NCBI RefSeq assembly: GCF_002101965.1 | Contig: NZ_LQQA01000008.1 | Coordinates: forward strand, 104,282 to 168,281 | Reading direction: 5' to 3' | DNA length: 64,000 nt | Origin: Mycolicibacterium wolinskyi | GTDB lineage: Bacteria; Actinomycetota; Actinomycetes; Mycobacteriales; Mycobacteriaceae | In this document: piece after piece, positions 48,352 through 57,491 of the stretch | Layout: every line of letters begins with the position of its first letter | Position numbering within the stretch: position 1 is the first letter of the stretch | Translations under genes and position numbers: made by a program | Notes under the pieces: model-generated | What the model was told of the DNA's origin: nothing | What the model saw: only the letters and a program-made list of their open reading frames with translations | Database searches by the model: none

Positions 48352-49557
48352 TCACCGCATTGGCGGTGCAGCGGGGCTGACGGCATCGGTCGGTGGGTCG
48401 GTGACGCCGCCGATCGGGCCCGCCGCTCGCGCGACGAGCGGGCAGCACGCAGCGAGCGTCGCCAGCAGGGCCGCGACGGTGACGGCCCCGATCGAGCCGT
48501 GTGCCTCGGTTGCCACGCCGGCACACGCGGTGCCGACCGCGCCGCCGACGAGTGCGCCGCTGTTGAGCCAACCGAACGCCTCGGTTGCCGAGTGTTCGGC
48601 GACCTCACGTGACACGAACAGGTAGAGCGCCGACATGGCCGGGGCGAAGCCGAGCCCCGAGAAGAACAGTGCGACGAACTGCAGCGCGAGGTTGTCGATG
48701 ACGCCGAACAGTGCCGTGCCGGTCGCCACGGCCGCCAATGCGGCCACGACCCAGGCAATGCCGAGCCGACGGTGTCCGAGCAGGAGTCCGCCGATCAGTG
48801 AGCCGACGCTCGCCACCGCGATCGCCGCACCGGCCGTGACACCGTCGCGCCCCAGTTCGGCGACGATGCCGACCTCGAGCGCCATGAACGACGCGACGAG
48901 CAGCAGGCTCGTCACCATGGCGAGGATGACGGTGCGATTCGCGAGAACGCGCCCGAAACTCGATCTGCCGGCGGCGACGCCCGGGTGCAATCGCCTGGCA
49001 CTGAGGAGGAACCAGGCCGTTCCCAGGACGGTGACGGCGGCCGACACGACCAGTGGCGCGGCGGTCGAGACGGCCGATGCGAGGAACGTGGCCCCAACCG
49101 GACCGACGACCCAGATCAGTTCCTGGGCGGTCGTGTCGAGCGCGAACAGTGCGCGAACACCTTCGCCGGCAACCATTTTCGGGTACAGCGCGCGGACCAC
49201 TGGCATCAACGGGGGAACCGATGCGCCGATGAGCACACCGAGCGTCATCAGGAGGACCGGTGACGAGCCCGCGAACGCGAGCGCGAGCATGCTGGCGCCG
49301 CTGACCAACGCGGCAACCGACAATGTCGGCACCACCCCCAGCCGGCCGGCCAGCCGCGCGGTGACCGGCATGGCCACGGCCTGGCCGACACTGACGGCCG
49401 CCACGACGGCGCCCGCCTGCGCATAGGAGCCTGAAAGTCCCTGCACGTGCAGCAGAATCGCGAGTGAGAGCATGCCCAGTGGCAGACGCGCGAACAACTG
49501 CGACGCGGTCACGTTCACCACGCCGGGCACTCGAACGAGATCGAGGTAGGCCCGCAC
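48352..49557 (-). CDS. MFS-type efflux transporter
   Basis: A 401-residue protein with about twelve membrane helices and the MFS motif AVAMPVTARLAGRLG between helices 2 and 3. It is a drug/proton-antiporter type (DHA1-like) exporter by length and pattern. The GTG at 49557 (VRAYLDLVRVPG) is chosen because GGGGAGGG lies five bases upstream and because it leaves room for a promoter and the palindrome at 49611. A TetR gene is divergent, implying ligand-induced expression. Confidence 0.85.
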   Translation of the reverse strand: MRAYLDLVRVPGVVNVTASQLFARLPLGMLSLAILLHVQGLSGSYAQAGAVVAAVSVGQAVAMPVTARLAGRLGVVPTLSVAALVSGASMLALAFAGSSPVLLMTLGVLIGASVPPLMPVVRALYPKMVAGEGVRALFALDTTAQELIWVVGPVGATFLASAVSTAAPLVVSAAVTVLGTAWFLLSARRLHPGVAAGRSSFGRVLANRTVILAMVTSLLLVASFMALEVGIVAELGRDGVTAGAAIAVASVGSLIGGLLLGHRRLGIAWVVAALAAVATGTALFGVIDNLALQFVALFFSGLGFAPAMSALYLFVSREVAEHSATEAFGWLNSGALVGGAVGTACAGVATEAHGSIGAVTVAALLATLAACCPLVARAAGPIGGVTDPPTDAVSPAAPPMR

Positions 49558-49610
49558 TGAAACCCTCCCCACAGTTCCGTCGGGCCGGTTGGACGCCGAG
49601 GCCATCACTA

Positions 49611-49626
49611 TACCGTCCAGACGGTA
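49611..49626. promoter_or_regulatory. Palindromic TetR operator
   Basis: TACCGTC-CA-GACGGTA is a perfect 7-bp inverted repeat, 53 bp upstream of the MFS start and 31 bp upstream of the tetR start. It is well placed to control both divergent genes. Confidence 0.75.
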
Positions 49627-49657
49627 CAGTTAAACAGGGCTGTCGTAAGCTCTCACG

Positions 49658-50206
49658 ATGGCTTCGTCACGCGACCGCATCCTCGACGCCTATGAGGATC
49701 TGCTGGCCGTCGAGGGCGAACGCTTCGCGACGCTAGACGCGGTCGCAGCCCGGGCGGGGGTCTCGAAGGGCGGGCTCCTGTACCACTTTCCGTCCAAGGA
49801 CCGCCTGGCCGAGGCGCTCTACGATCGGCTGCAGTTCCTCGCGGCCGAGGACGTGCAGCAGATGCGAACCGCTGCCGAAGGGCCGGCGCGCCACTACATC
49901 CGCACCTCCCACTACGCGGGCACACCACTGGACCGGGCCCTGCTCGCGGTCGCGCGGTTACAGCAAGCCGGGGACACGCGGGCCCGCGCGGTCATCGAAT
50001 CGGTGTCGGGGGAGTGGTTGAACGTCTTGCACGAGGCGCTCGGCGATCTCGACGTGGCCCGCGCCGTCAAGCTGATCGGGGATGGGCTGTATTACAACGC
50101 GTTGTCCACTGCGTTGGGTGGCCATCCGGCCGGAACCGACGCCGATGACGGGCTTCTCGAGGTGATCGACCGAATCATCGCGAGCACGAACGCATCCCGC
50201 AAGTGA
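49658..50206 (+). CDS. TetR-family transcriptional regulator
   Basis: A 182-residue regulator. The N-terminal helix-turn-helix (about 5-50) reads RDRILDAYEDLLAVEGERFATLDAVAARAGVSKGGLLYHFPSK. The C-terminal ligand domain is helical. It is divergent from the MFS pump over a perfect palindrome, the usual arrangement for a local efflux repressor. Confidence 0.92.
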   Translation: MASSRDRILDAYEDLLAVEGERFATLDAVAARAGVSKGGLLYHFPSKDRLAEALYDRLQFLAAEDVQQMRTAAEGPARHYIRTSHYAGTPLDRALLAVARLQQAGDTRARAVIESVSGEWLNVLHEALGDLDVARAVKLIGDGLYYNALSTALGGHPAGTDADDGLLEVIDRIIASTNASRK

Positions 50207-50701
50207 TCACGGCCTGCCCTTGGTGGCGAGATTCTTGTTCTTGTACGCCTTGTCACTCGTGACGTCGAGCGCGAACCACTCCGGTACCGCGAACGTCGCG
50301 GCGTCCGCCTCGTCGGTGAACTCGACTTCGGCGACCACCAAACCGTCGAGGGCGCCGGCATAAACGTCGAGTTCGATCGTGTGGGGCCCGTGCGGAATCC
50401 TCAACCGGGTCTTCTCGATTCGCGCGCCCTCCGATTTCGGCCACAGCGCCTCGAACATCTCGCGGGTGATCGGGATGGTTGATTCACCACGCACCAGATC
50501 ACCGGCCGACTTCACGGTCAGTTCGAACGATGCGTCATCGGTGCTGCGCACCCGCGTCTCGGAGCCGTCCGCGGCGACCGCGAGATAACCCTGTTTGAGG
50601 ACCAGTTTGCGTTCGGCCTGCCGGTCGACATCGGTCGGGAGGCCACGGGGCTCTACCAGAAATTTCCGTTCGACCTCGGTCCCAGGTTTCTCAGTGGCCA
50701 T
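50207..50701 (-). CDS. CYTH-domain protein (triphosphate tunnel metalloenzyme)
   Basis: A 164-residue CYTH protein. The signature ExExK is in TEVERKFLV near the N terminus; alternating charged beta strands (ETRVRSTDDASFELTVKS, IELDVYAG, VAEVEF) form the tunnel. Bacterial members hydrolyse inorganic triphosphate or act on phosphorylated nucleotides. It is convergent with tetR with no gap. Confidence 0.88.
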   Translation of the reverse strand: MATEKPGTEVERKFLVEPRGLPTDVDRQAERKLVLKQGYLAVAADGSETRVRSTDDASFELTVKSAGDLVRGESTIPITREMFEALWPKSEGARIEKTRLRIPHGPHTIELDVYAGALDGLVVAEVEFTDEADAATFAVPEWFALDVTSDKAYKNKNLATKGRP

Positions 50702-50720
50702 GCCAGCAGCCTTCCATATC

Positions 50721-51500
50721 TCACCGACCGAGCGTGTATGCCGTCATCGACAGTGACCCGAAGGTGTATCCCCGAACCAGCGTGTTCACGGAATCCGTTC
50801 CGGCAGAGGCGAGTCCGGCGAAGTACAGAAACGGGATGAAGTGATCGGGGGTCGGGACGGCAAGGGCGTAGTCCGCGTGCCCGTCAAGGGTGGCGACGTC
50901 GGCGGGGGAGTCGGCGATCACCGCCTGCGCGGCGTCGTCGAAGCGCTGTGCCCAGTCGTAGCCGCCGTCGGGTAGCTCGGCATCCATGCCGCGGAGGTTG
51001 TGCACGATGTTGCCGCTGGCCAACACGAGCACGCCACGCTCGCGCAGCGGGGCCAGCTTCGACCCGAGTCGCAGGTGGTAGTCCGCGGGCTCGTTCGCGT
51101 TGATCGCCAGTTGCACAACAGGTATGGAGGCATCGGGAAAAGCGTGGACCAACACCGACCACGTGCCGTGGTCGATGCCCCAGCTGTCGACGTCGGCGCC
51201 CACCCACGTCGGGTGGACGGTGTCGCTGACCTCCTCGGCCAGCTCCGGCAGACCCGGCGCCGGATACTCGACCGCGAACAGCTCTCGCGGGAACCCGTAG
51301 AAGTCGTGGATCGTGCGGGGCCGCGGCATCGCCGTCACGGCCGTCGCATTGATGTACCAGTGCGCGCTGACCACGAGGATCGCGCGCGGGCGCGGCACGG
51401 ACTGCCCGAAGAGCCGCCACGCCTCGGTGTAGCGGTTGGACTCGATGGCGTTCATCGGACTGCCGTGACCGATGAACGCCGCAGGCATGATCGTGGGCAT
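50721..51500 (-). CDS. DODA-type extradiol dioxygenase family protein (YgiD-like)
   Basis: A 259-residue protein of the LigB/DODA class. Metal-binding histidines lie in FIGHGSPMN, SAHWYIN and NIVHNLRG, and the C-terminal region has TPDHFIPFLYF. YgiD/DODA enzymes are zinc- or iron-dependent dioxygenases that cleave catecholic rings. The ATG at 51500 was chosen because GHGSP must lie near the N terminus. Confidence 0.9.
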   Translation of the reverse strand: MPTIMPAAFIGHGSPMNAIESNRYTEAWRLFGQSVPRPRAILVVSAHWYINATAVTAMPRPRTIHDFYGFPRELFAVEYPAPGLPELAEEVSDTVHPTWVGADVDSWGIDHGTWSVLVHAFPDASIPVVQLAINANEPADYHLRLGSKLAPLRERGVLVLASGNIVHNLRGMDAELPDGGYDWAQRFDDAAQAVIADSPADVATLDGHADYALAVPTPDHFIPFLYFAGLASAGTDSVNTLVRGYTFGSLSMTAYTLGR

Positions 51501-51534
51501 GTTGCCAGCGTAGTGACCTAAGTACCGTGGCGTT

Positions 51535-52176
51535 ATGACGCGATTCGTCCTGATCCCGGGCGCCGGGGGAGCCGGCTGGTACTGGCATCGGGTGGCCGAG
51601 GGACTTCGCGCCCGAGGGCACACCGCGGTGTCCGTCGACCTGCCTGGCGACGGCCGGCTGCCCGACTACCGCGACATCGTGCTGGCCGAACTCCAGGGCA
51701 GCGATGTGGTCGTGGCGCAGTCGCTGGGTGGCTTCACCGCCGGCGCGGTATGCGGGGTAACCCGGCCCGCCGCAGTGGTTTTCGTCAACGCGATGATTCC
51801 GGTGCCCGGTGAGACGGTGGGGGAGTGGTGGGGCAACGTCGGTGCCGAGGAAGCTCGGGTGGCCGCGGCGAACGGCTATCCCGAGGAGTTCGACGAGTTC
51901 ACCTACTTTCTGCACGATGTGCCGCCGGACATCGCGGCCGAGGGTGAATCCGAGCAAAAGGAGCAGACCGACGCGATCGCCGCCGACCCGTGCGTCTTCG
52001 GCGGCTGGGACGATATCGCGGTCAAGGTCCTCGTCGGCGCCGACGACCGGTTTTTCCCCGCCGAGTTCCAGCGCCGGGTGGCCCTTGAGCGCACCGGCAT
52101 CGCCGCGGACGTCATCCCCGGTGGGCATCTGGTGGCACTGTCGAACCCCGACGCCGTCGTCGATTACCTGGCCTGA
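51535..52176 (+). CDS. Alpha/beta hydrolase
   Basis: A 213-residue alpha/beta-hydrolase fold protein: LIPGAGGAGWYWHRV oxyanion region, nucleophile elbow AQSLGGF, and a C-terminal GGHLVALSNPDAV with the catalytic His. It is short, like the salicylate-binding-protein-2/esterase group. Substrate unknown. It is divergent from the dioxygenase gene across only 34 bp. Confidence 0.88.
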   Translation: MTRFVLIPGAGGAGWYWHRVAEGLRARGHTAVSVDLPGDGRLPDYRDIVLAELQGSDVVVAQSLGGFTAGAVCGVTRPAAVVFVNAMIPVPGETVGEWWGNVGAEEARVAAANGYPEEFDEFTYFLHDVPPDIAAEGESEQKEQTDAIAADPCVFGGWDDIAVKVLVGADDRFFPAEFQRRVALERTGIAADVIPGGHLVALSNPDAVVDYLA

Positions 52177-52184
52177 TAGCCGCG

Positions 52185-52817
52185 TCAGACCCAATAATCC
52201 GTGGCCACCAACTCCGCGAGCGGGCGACGGCGAACCGGTCCGTGCCTGCCGCGCGGCCAGCCCACCACGACGTGCCCGGCCAACATCCAGTCCGGCGGTA
52301 CGCCCACGGCGTCGCGGATGAGCTGTTCGCCGCCGTAGGACGCCCAGCTCGTCAGGCACGCGCCGAGGCCCTGCGCCCGCGCCGCCAGCAGGAAGTTCTG
52401 CATCGCCGGGAAGATCGAACCGCCGAGCAACAACTCCGAAGCCGTCGGGAACTTCTGCTGCGTGAACAGCACCGAGGTGAATTCTCCTGCGCGATCGTGC
52501 AATTCGTACGTGGCGCGGTTCGTCCTGGCCCGCCGGCTGGTGTCGTCGTCGGCGGGCCGGCTCATACCGTAGACCGGTTCGATCACCGCCAGCGCCTGGG
52601 CCGCGGCCTTGGCCACCACGGCTCGCTGCTCGGGCGAGCGCAGCACGACGAATCGCCAGGCCTGAGCGTTGGCCCCCGACGGCGCCCACGCCGCGGCCTG
52701 CAGGCATCGGTTGAGGACGGCATCGTCGACCGGTTCGTCGGTGAATCGCCGGATCGTCCGGCAGGTCGACATGACTTCCCAGACGTCGTCGGTGGCCGCG
52801 GACATCGGGTCGGACAT
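52185..52817 (-). CDS. Nitroreductase-family FMN oxidoreductase
   Basis: A 210-residue protein of the nitroreductase/FMN fold: TCRTIRRFTDEPVDD at the N terminus, WAPSGANAQAWRF and GACLTSWASYGGE. It uses NAD(P)H and FMN. The ATG at 52817 follows GAAGGGAG; an upstream in-frame ATG adds eight residues. It is convergent with the hydrolase gene. Confidence 0.88.
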   Translation of the reverse strand: MSDPMSAATDDVWEVMSTCRTIRRFTDEPVDDAVLNRCLQAAAWAPSGANAQAWRFVVLRSPEQRAVVAKAAAQALAVIEPVYGMSRPADDDTSRRARTNRATYELHDRAGEFTSVLFTQQKFPTASELLLGGSIFPAMQNFLLAARAQGLGACLTSWASYGGEQLIRDAVGVPPDWMLAGHVVVGWPRGRHGPVRRRPLAELVATDYWV

Positions 52818-53010
52818 CGCACTCCCTTCGGTTCGCTTCACCGAACTTATGCGCTGGCGGCGCTCAGCAGGCGGCCCGGTACTAATCTCGAGGCTGCCGG
52901 TTGGACGTCGGGATCACTGGAGGAGCGTTGGCGCAGCACTGCACGCGGCGCCGCCCGCTGTTCGAGCCTTCTGATCCGGTGCCCGTATCCGGCGAGGACT
53001 TGGTGTTTTG

Positions 53011-55032
53011 ATGCCCGACCTGCACCCCGCTGACGACCACGACGACGCCGACCCCCGGTTGGCGCCGCTGTTGGCGTGGCGCCAACAACTCGTCGACTCC
53101 GGCGCGGTCGCGCCGCGCAGCTTCAAGGAGGCGCATCTGCGCCTGGTGTTGAGATCGGGCCGTACCGATGTCGAGCAGATCCGCGCGATGCTGCCGGGGT
53201 CGGTGGCCGAGCACGCCGACGAGATGGCCCGGCTGCTGTCCGAGCTCGCCACGCCGCAGACAGGCGAAGCCTCGAGCCCGGGTAAACACCGCAGCCCCGA
53301 TGACCCGCAGCCGCCAGTGGAGGAAGCGGAACCGCCGACGGTCGAAAATGTCGTCCCGACAGGCGAATTCGCCCCGTTCTTGTTCAGCAGCCAGCAGGTG
53401 GCACTGCACGACATCACCGTGCGCCGGCCGGATGGCGCGAGCGGCGCCGTCGAGCTGAGCTGGCCGAGGTACGAGACGCCCGGCGTCGTGATGTACCGGG
53501 TGGTCAGCACCGACGATCAAGCGCCCTACTCGCCGGACCTCGCCCATCAGGTCGCGGTCACCGAGCAGCCCGCCGCCGGCGATGACCGGCCGCAGCTGAC
53601 GCCGGTCCGGCACTACCAGGTGTGGGTGAACACCGGTGGCTCGCACGCCCAGGCCCGAGCCGCCCAGCCGGTACTCTACGCCACCGCGGTGCTGGTCAGG
53701 CCCGTCACCGGATTCGACGTCCGGGAGGATGCCGGCTGGGTGGTCGGGCAGTGGACGGCGCCGCCGGGCGTGTCCGCGGTGCACGTGTTCCGGATCCCGA
53801 TCGATGAGGTCGACCGGGACGAGGCGCAGTACCGGATCCTCGCGGGCAGTGAGAACCTGGCGGGCTTCGTCGACACCGAACCCGTACGAGGCCAGCGCTA
53901 CCGGTACCGGGCCCGCTGCGCCGCCAACGTCGACGGTGTCGTCCGGCTGTCGGACGCTGCCGAGGCCGACGTCGAACTCGCGGCGGCGCTCGCACCCGTC
54001 ACCGACATGACGGTCGAATCCGGCGCCGACGGCGTCTCGTGCGATCTGTCATGGACCCCGCCTGCCGGGGGACAGGTCGCGATCTACCGCACGCAGAGCG
54101 GTCCGAGCGCCGGTGCCGAAGCCATCGAGCTGCCCGAGGGCGCGCTCGAACAGGTGGGGCTCACATCGGACCTTCGCCTCACCCATCCCGTCTCCGAAAC
54201 GCCCGCTCCGGGTGGTCGCCGCCGTTCGACGATGACGGGAGTGTCCTGGCCCTCGGAATGGAGCCGCGCGTATTTCACGCCGGTCACGATCCTCGGCGAA
54301 CGGGCGATGCTCGGCCGCACGGTGTCCTCGGTGCGAACGGGCACGATCCGCGACATCGAGTTGGCCGAGTACTGCAACAAGCAGGTGCTCACGTTCGACT
54401 GGCCGGACGGCGCGGCAGGCGTCGTGGTGTACCTGGCACCCAAGGGGCACGATCCGCGTACCGGTCTGACCGGTCGATCCTTCGAGATCTCGCTTGAGGA
54501 GTACGAGAAGTACGGCGGTATGCACCTCACCGGTCAGCTGCCGGTCGGCGGCTGCTCGTTGCACCTGGCGCCGGTGGCGTTCGCGGGTGGCCGGCGCGTG
54601 ACGGGTGCGTTTTCCAGCATCGAGTACCGCGGCCTGCTCCGTTTGCAGTACGCGGTGCGAATCGGCCGGGACCCCAACGGTTTTCCCACCACGGCCACGG
54701 TGGCGATACGGGCCGAACACAACGTCCCGGGGTCACCGGGCTTCGTTCTGGTCAACAATCCGCAGCGGCTGCCGCTGAGCGTGCACGACGGTCAACCCGT
54801 CGACGTGGCACCGCTCGACGCACAGGGCCAGCTGGCCGACCACCCGACCAAGGAACTGCGTTGGTCGGCTTTGACCACATCGGGCAACGGCGAGCTGTGG
54901 GCCGCCAACGTCAGCGGCTTGCAGGGCTGGATCCGGCTGTTCGTCAACATCGGTTCGCCTGCGCAGCTGCGGGTCATCGCACTGCTCGATCCGCCGGTGG
55001 ACACCCTGCAACTCACCGCGGCGGCCCTGTGA
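53011..55032 (+). CDS. Beta-rich protein, first gene of a GTPase conflict-type operon
   Basis: A 673-residue protein. The N-terminal 90 residues are helical (LLAWRQQLVDSGAVAPRSF, ARLLSELA), like a small adaptor domain, followed by a disordered linker. Several fibronectin-III-like beta domains then follow (for example SGAVELSWPRYETPGVVMYRV, PVTDMTVESGADGVSCDLSW and QVLTFDWPDGAAGVVVYLA). There is no signal peptide, so the beta domains are probably cytosolic. The stop overlaps the GAP1-like gene (GTGA). A scaffold or sensor role in a GTPase system is inferred from context. Confidence 0.72.
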   Translation: MPDLHPADDHDDADPRLAPLLAWRQQLVDSGAVAPRSFKEAHLRLVLRSGRTDVEQIRAMLPGSVAEHADEMARLLSELATPQTGEASSPGKHRSPDDPQPPVEEAEPPTVENVVPTGEFAPFLFSSQQVALHDITVRRPDGASGAVELSWPRYETPGVVMYRVVSTDDQAPYSPDLAHQVAVTEQPAAGDDRPQLTPVRHYQVWVNTGGSHAQARAAQPVLYATAVLVRPVTGFDVREDAGWVVGQWTAPPGVSAVHVFRIPIDEVDRDEAQYRILAGSENLAGFVDTEPVRGQRYRYRARCAANVDGVVRLSDAAEADVELAAALAPVTDMTVESGADGVSCDLSWTPPAGGQVAIYRTQSGPSAGAEAIELPEGALEQVGLTSDLRLTHPVSETPAPGGRRRSTMTGVSWPSEWSRAYFTPVTILGERAMLGRTVSSVRTGTIRDIELAEYCNKQVLTFDWPDGAAGVVVYLAPKGHDPRTGLTGRSFEISLEEYEKYGGMHLTGQLPVGGCSLHLAPVAFAGGRRVTGAFSSIEYRGLLRLQYAVRIGRDPNGFPTTATVAIRAEHNVPGSPGFVLVNNPQRLPLSVHDGQPVDVAPLDAQGQLADHPTKELRWSALTTSGNGELWAANVSGLQGWIRLFVNIGSPAQLRVIALLDPPVDTLQLTAAAL

Positions 55033-57491
55033 CACCCCGGTACGGCCAGTTGGCCTACACGTCGTTCGACGCAGCGGGGTCCGTCGGAGGTTGGCAGGTC
55101 AAGGAGACCAGCGGCGAGCTGACGCCCGAGGAAACCCAGCTGCTGCTCGCCGGGGTGCGCACGGTGTTCCGCCCGGTGGAGCCGCCGCCGGACTACCCGA
55201 CGCCCGAGCAGCTCGAGCAGGTGCCGCGCCGGCTCGCCTACTGCCGCACCGAGCAGTCCGGAGCCGCCTACTGGCACACCGTGCCCGCGGGCTCGGACAG
55301 CATCGGCCGCCCGGGCAACGTGTTCGCCCACGCGCTGCTGGACCGCACGCCCGATCCGCGTCGGCGGGCGATCGAATGGTGGCGCTCCCCGCAGTGGCTG
55401 CACCCGTACGGTGCGGCCGCGGTCGCCCGCGCAGCGCTGACCGACGTCGACCCCACGCCCGGCGGAGTGGTCACCAAAGACAGCGTCGTCGCATTCGCGC
55501 TGGACACCTCCACCTGGCGGTTGGCGACCCTGTTCGGTCTCCTCGATGCGGTGGCCGCCGCACTGGACGGCGGCGCGCCCGTGGTGCTCGGGGTCGAGTC
55601 CGCCGACTCGGCAGCCCAATGGATCGGGCTCATCAGCTTCCTGATGTCCCCGGGTACCGCAGCGCAGCTGAGTTTCTCGACGTTCGACCGCGCCGATCAA
55701 CTCAATCCGCACGGCGGCCAGGTACTCACCGCGGTGCCGATCGCCGATCTCGACGCCATCCCGTCCGGACTGGTGGCGATCAGCGAGACCGAAACCATGT
55801 CACTGGGTGAGCTCGGTGGCGAACCGCACCGCACCGCGGGCGGGCACAGCGTGGCCGTCACGCCCTGGTCGGCCATGGCCCAGGTGGTGCTCCTCGACCC
55901 CGGCTCGGCGCGCCGTCTGCTCGATGACATCGACGGTGTCGCGGAGCAGGTCCGCGACGACGGCCTGCACCCCGCGTGGCCCATGGCGATGGCGGTGACG
56001 GGCCGCCCCGAGTTCTCCGACGCCGAGATGGAAGCGCACGAGGTGATCGCCGCGCACTCGCCGCCGGGGATCGCGGTCGGATCCGTGGCCGCCCGCACCA
56101 TCGCCGGTGTGTTGTCGGCAGCGGTGGGCACCACGACGGCCGATGCGTGGCGCGCGGTGCAGGAGCTACCGGAAGGGCCCGGTGCCGTGTTCGCCGACAC
56201 CACCTACCTTTGCCGGGCCATCGAGGATGACACCTGGCTGTCGCAGATCGGGCCAATACCGTTGGGGCCGAGATTGTTTCACGGGAAACCAGTGCCTCGG
56301 CCACTGCGCGCGGCGATCGGCACGGCCCTGGCCGACGGTCAGGGGCCCGAACGGATGCTGCGCGTGGTCGATCTGCTGCTGCGGGCGGGGGTGGACGACG
56401 AGCGGATCCGCACGGCACTGGTCGACGACGTGGTGCCCCGCCTCGGTGACGCCCAGTTGCGTCAGCGCATCAGCACCGAGAGCAGGCTCGCGCTCGCCGC
56501 GGCGCTGTTGCGGGACGGCGACGTCGACGGCAGCGCGATCGGCGACGAGCTGCTCGACTGGCTCGCCGAGAGCGTCCGGCTGCCGCAGCCCGGGACCCTC
56601 GTGCAGGCCGTCCCGTGGGATTCCGTCTGGACCCGTGCCGCGGTGCGCGGCGTCCGGACTCGCCGCCGCGGCCCCGCCGAACCCGGTGATCCGGGTGCCC
56701 ACCTGTGGTGGTTGCGGGTGAGCGAGCCTGCGGAGTTCGAGCGGGTGGCAAGCGCGCAGGTGTGGGAACCCGCCGACCTCCTGCTGGCGGTCGGAACCGA
56801 GCCGCTGCCGGGTGCGGCCGCGCTGCGGACTCTCGTCGGCGCTCCTGATTCCGCCGCCCTCGACCACCTGGCAGGCATGGTGATCGACGCGAACGGCGAC
56901 AGTTTCGCGGTGGCGTGCGCCGCGGTCCGTCACATCGGCCCAAAGGAGTGGCTGCAGCAGCGCTACCTCGAGACGCATCAGCGCGCGTACGCGCCGTTGT
57001 GGGATGACGTCCTGGCCGGCATCGAACCGAGCGGTGTGCATGCCGACTTCGCGGTGCGGCTGCTGGCCTTCGCTCTGCTGGGAGTACTTGCGGGGCAACC
57101 GTATCCGCAGGCATGCAACGGACTGGTCGCGGCGCATGGACCCGACGCGGTGGACCGCGTGCTACCCATCGTCGCCGACCGCCACATCGCGCCGTACGCG
57201 GTGCTTGCGATCAGTCTGCTGCGGTCAGCGGCCGCGGAGGCCGCCGACGTGCCGCTCGATGCGGTCCACGATCTGGTCAACCAGCTGGCCGAGCGGGTGG
57301 CCGCCACCCTGCCCGGCGACGAGAACGACGCCGACAGCGTGACGATGCTGATGGCGCAGTTGTCGGGTGACTCGTCGGAGGGCACGGTGCGGGGATACCG
57401 CAAGATGGTGAGCAGGTTGTTGGCACGGCGGGGCGACGCGCACACGTCGCTGGCCGCGCGACTACGGGGGAGTGGTGGCAGGCATGAGTAA
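55029..57491 (+). CDS. GAP1-like GTPase-associated protein
   Basis: An 820-residue cytosolic protein. The N-terminal domain starts YGQLAYTSFDAAG and carries HTVPAGSDSIGRPGNVFAHAL, the pattern of GAP1-N domains. The middle (about 140-330) resembles an alpha/beta GAP1-M domain and the C-terminal 400 residues are helical. Actinobacterial GAP1 proteins are encoded with a TRAFAC GTPase in predicted biological conflict systems. The GTG start overlaps the upstream stop; the 3' end overlaps the GTPase gene by 8 bp. The biochemical role is not established. Confidence 0.75.
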   Translation: MTPRYGQLAYTSFDAAGSVGGWQVKETSGELTPEETQLLLAGVRTVFRPVEPPPDYPTPEQLEQVPRRLAYCRTEQSGAAYWHTVPAGSDSIGRPGNVFAHALLDRTPDPRRRAIEWWRSPQWLHPYGAAAVARAALTDVDPTPGGVVTKDSVVAFALDTSTWRLATLFGLLDAVAAALDGGAPVVLGVESADSAAQWIGLISFLMSPGTAAQLSFSTFDRADQLNPHGGQVLTAVPIADLDAIPSGLVAISETETMSLGELGGEPHRTAGGHSVAVTPWSAMAQVVLLDPGSARRLLDDIDGVAEQVRDDGLHPAWPMAMAVTGRPEFSDAEMEAHEVIAAHSPPGIAVGSVAARTIAGVLSAAVGTTTADAWRAVQELPEGPGAVFADTTYLCRAIEDDTWLSQIGPIPLGPRLFHGKPVPRPLRAAIGTALADGQGPERMLRVVDLLLRAGVDDERIRTALVDDVVPRLGDAQLRQRISTESRLALAAALLRDGDVDGSAIGDELLDWLAESVRLPQPGTLVQAVPWDSVWTRAAVRGVRTRRRGPAEPGDPGAHLWWLRVSEPAEFERVASAQVWEPADLLLAVGTEPLPGAAALRTLVGAPDSAALDHLAGMVIDANGDSFAVACAAVRHIGPKEWLQQRYLETHQRAYAPLWDDVLAGIEPSGVHADFAVRLLAFALLGVLAGQPYPQACNGLVAAHGPDAVDRVLPIVADRHIAPYAVLAISLLRSAAAEAADVPLDAVHDLVNQLAERVAATLPGDENDADSVTMLMAQLSGDSSEGTVRGYRKMVSRLLARRGDAHTSLAARLRGSGGRHE

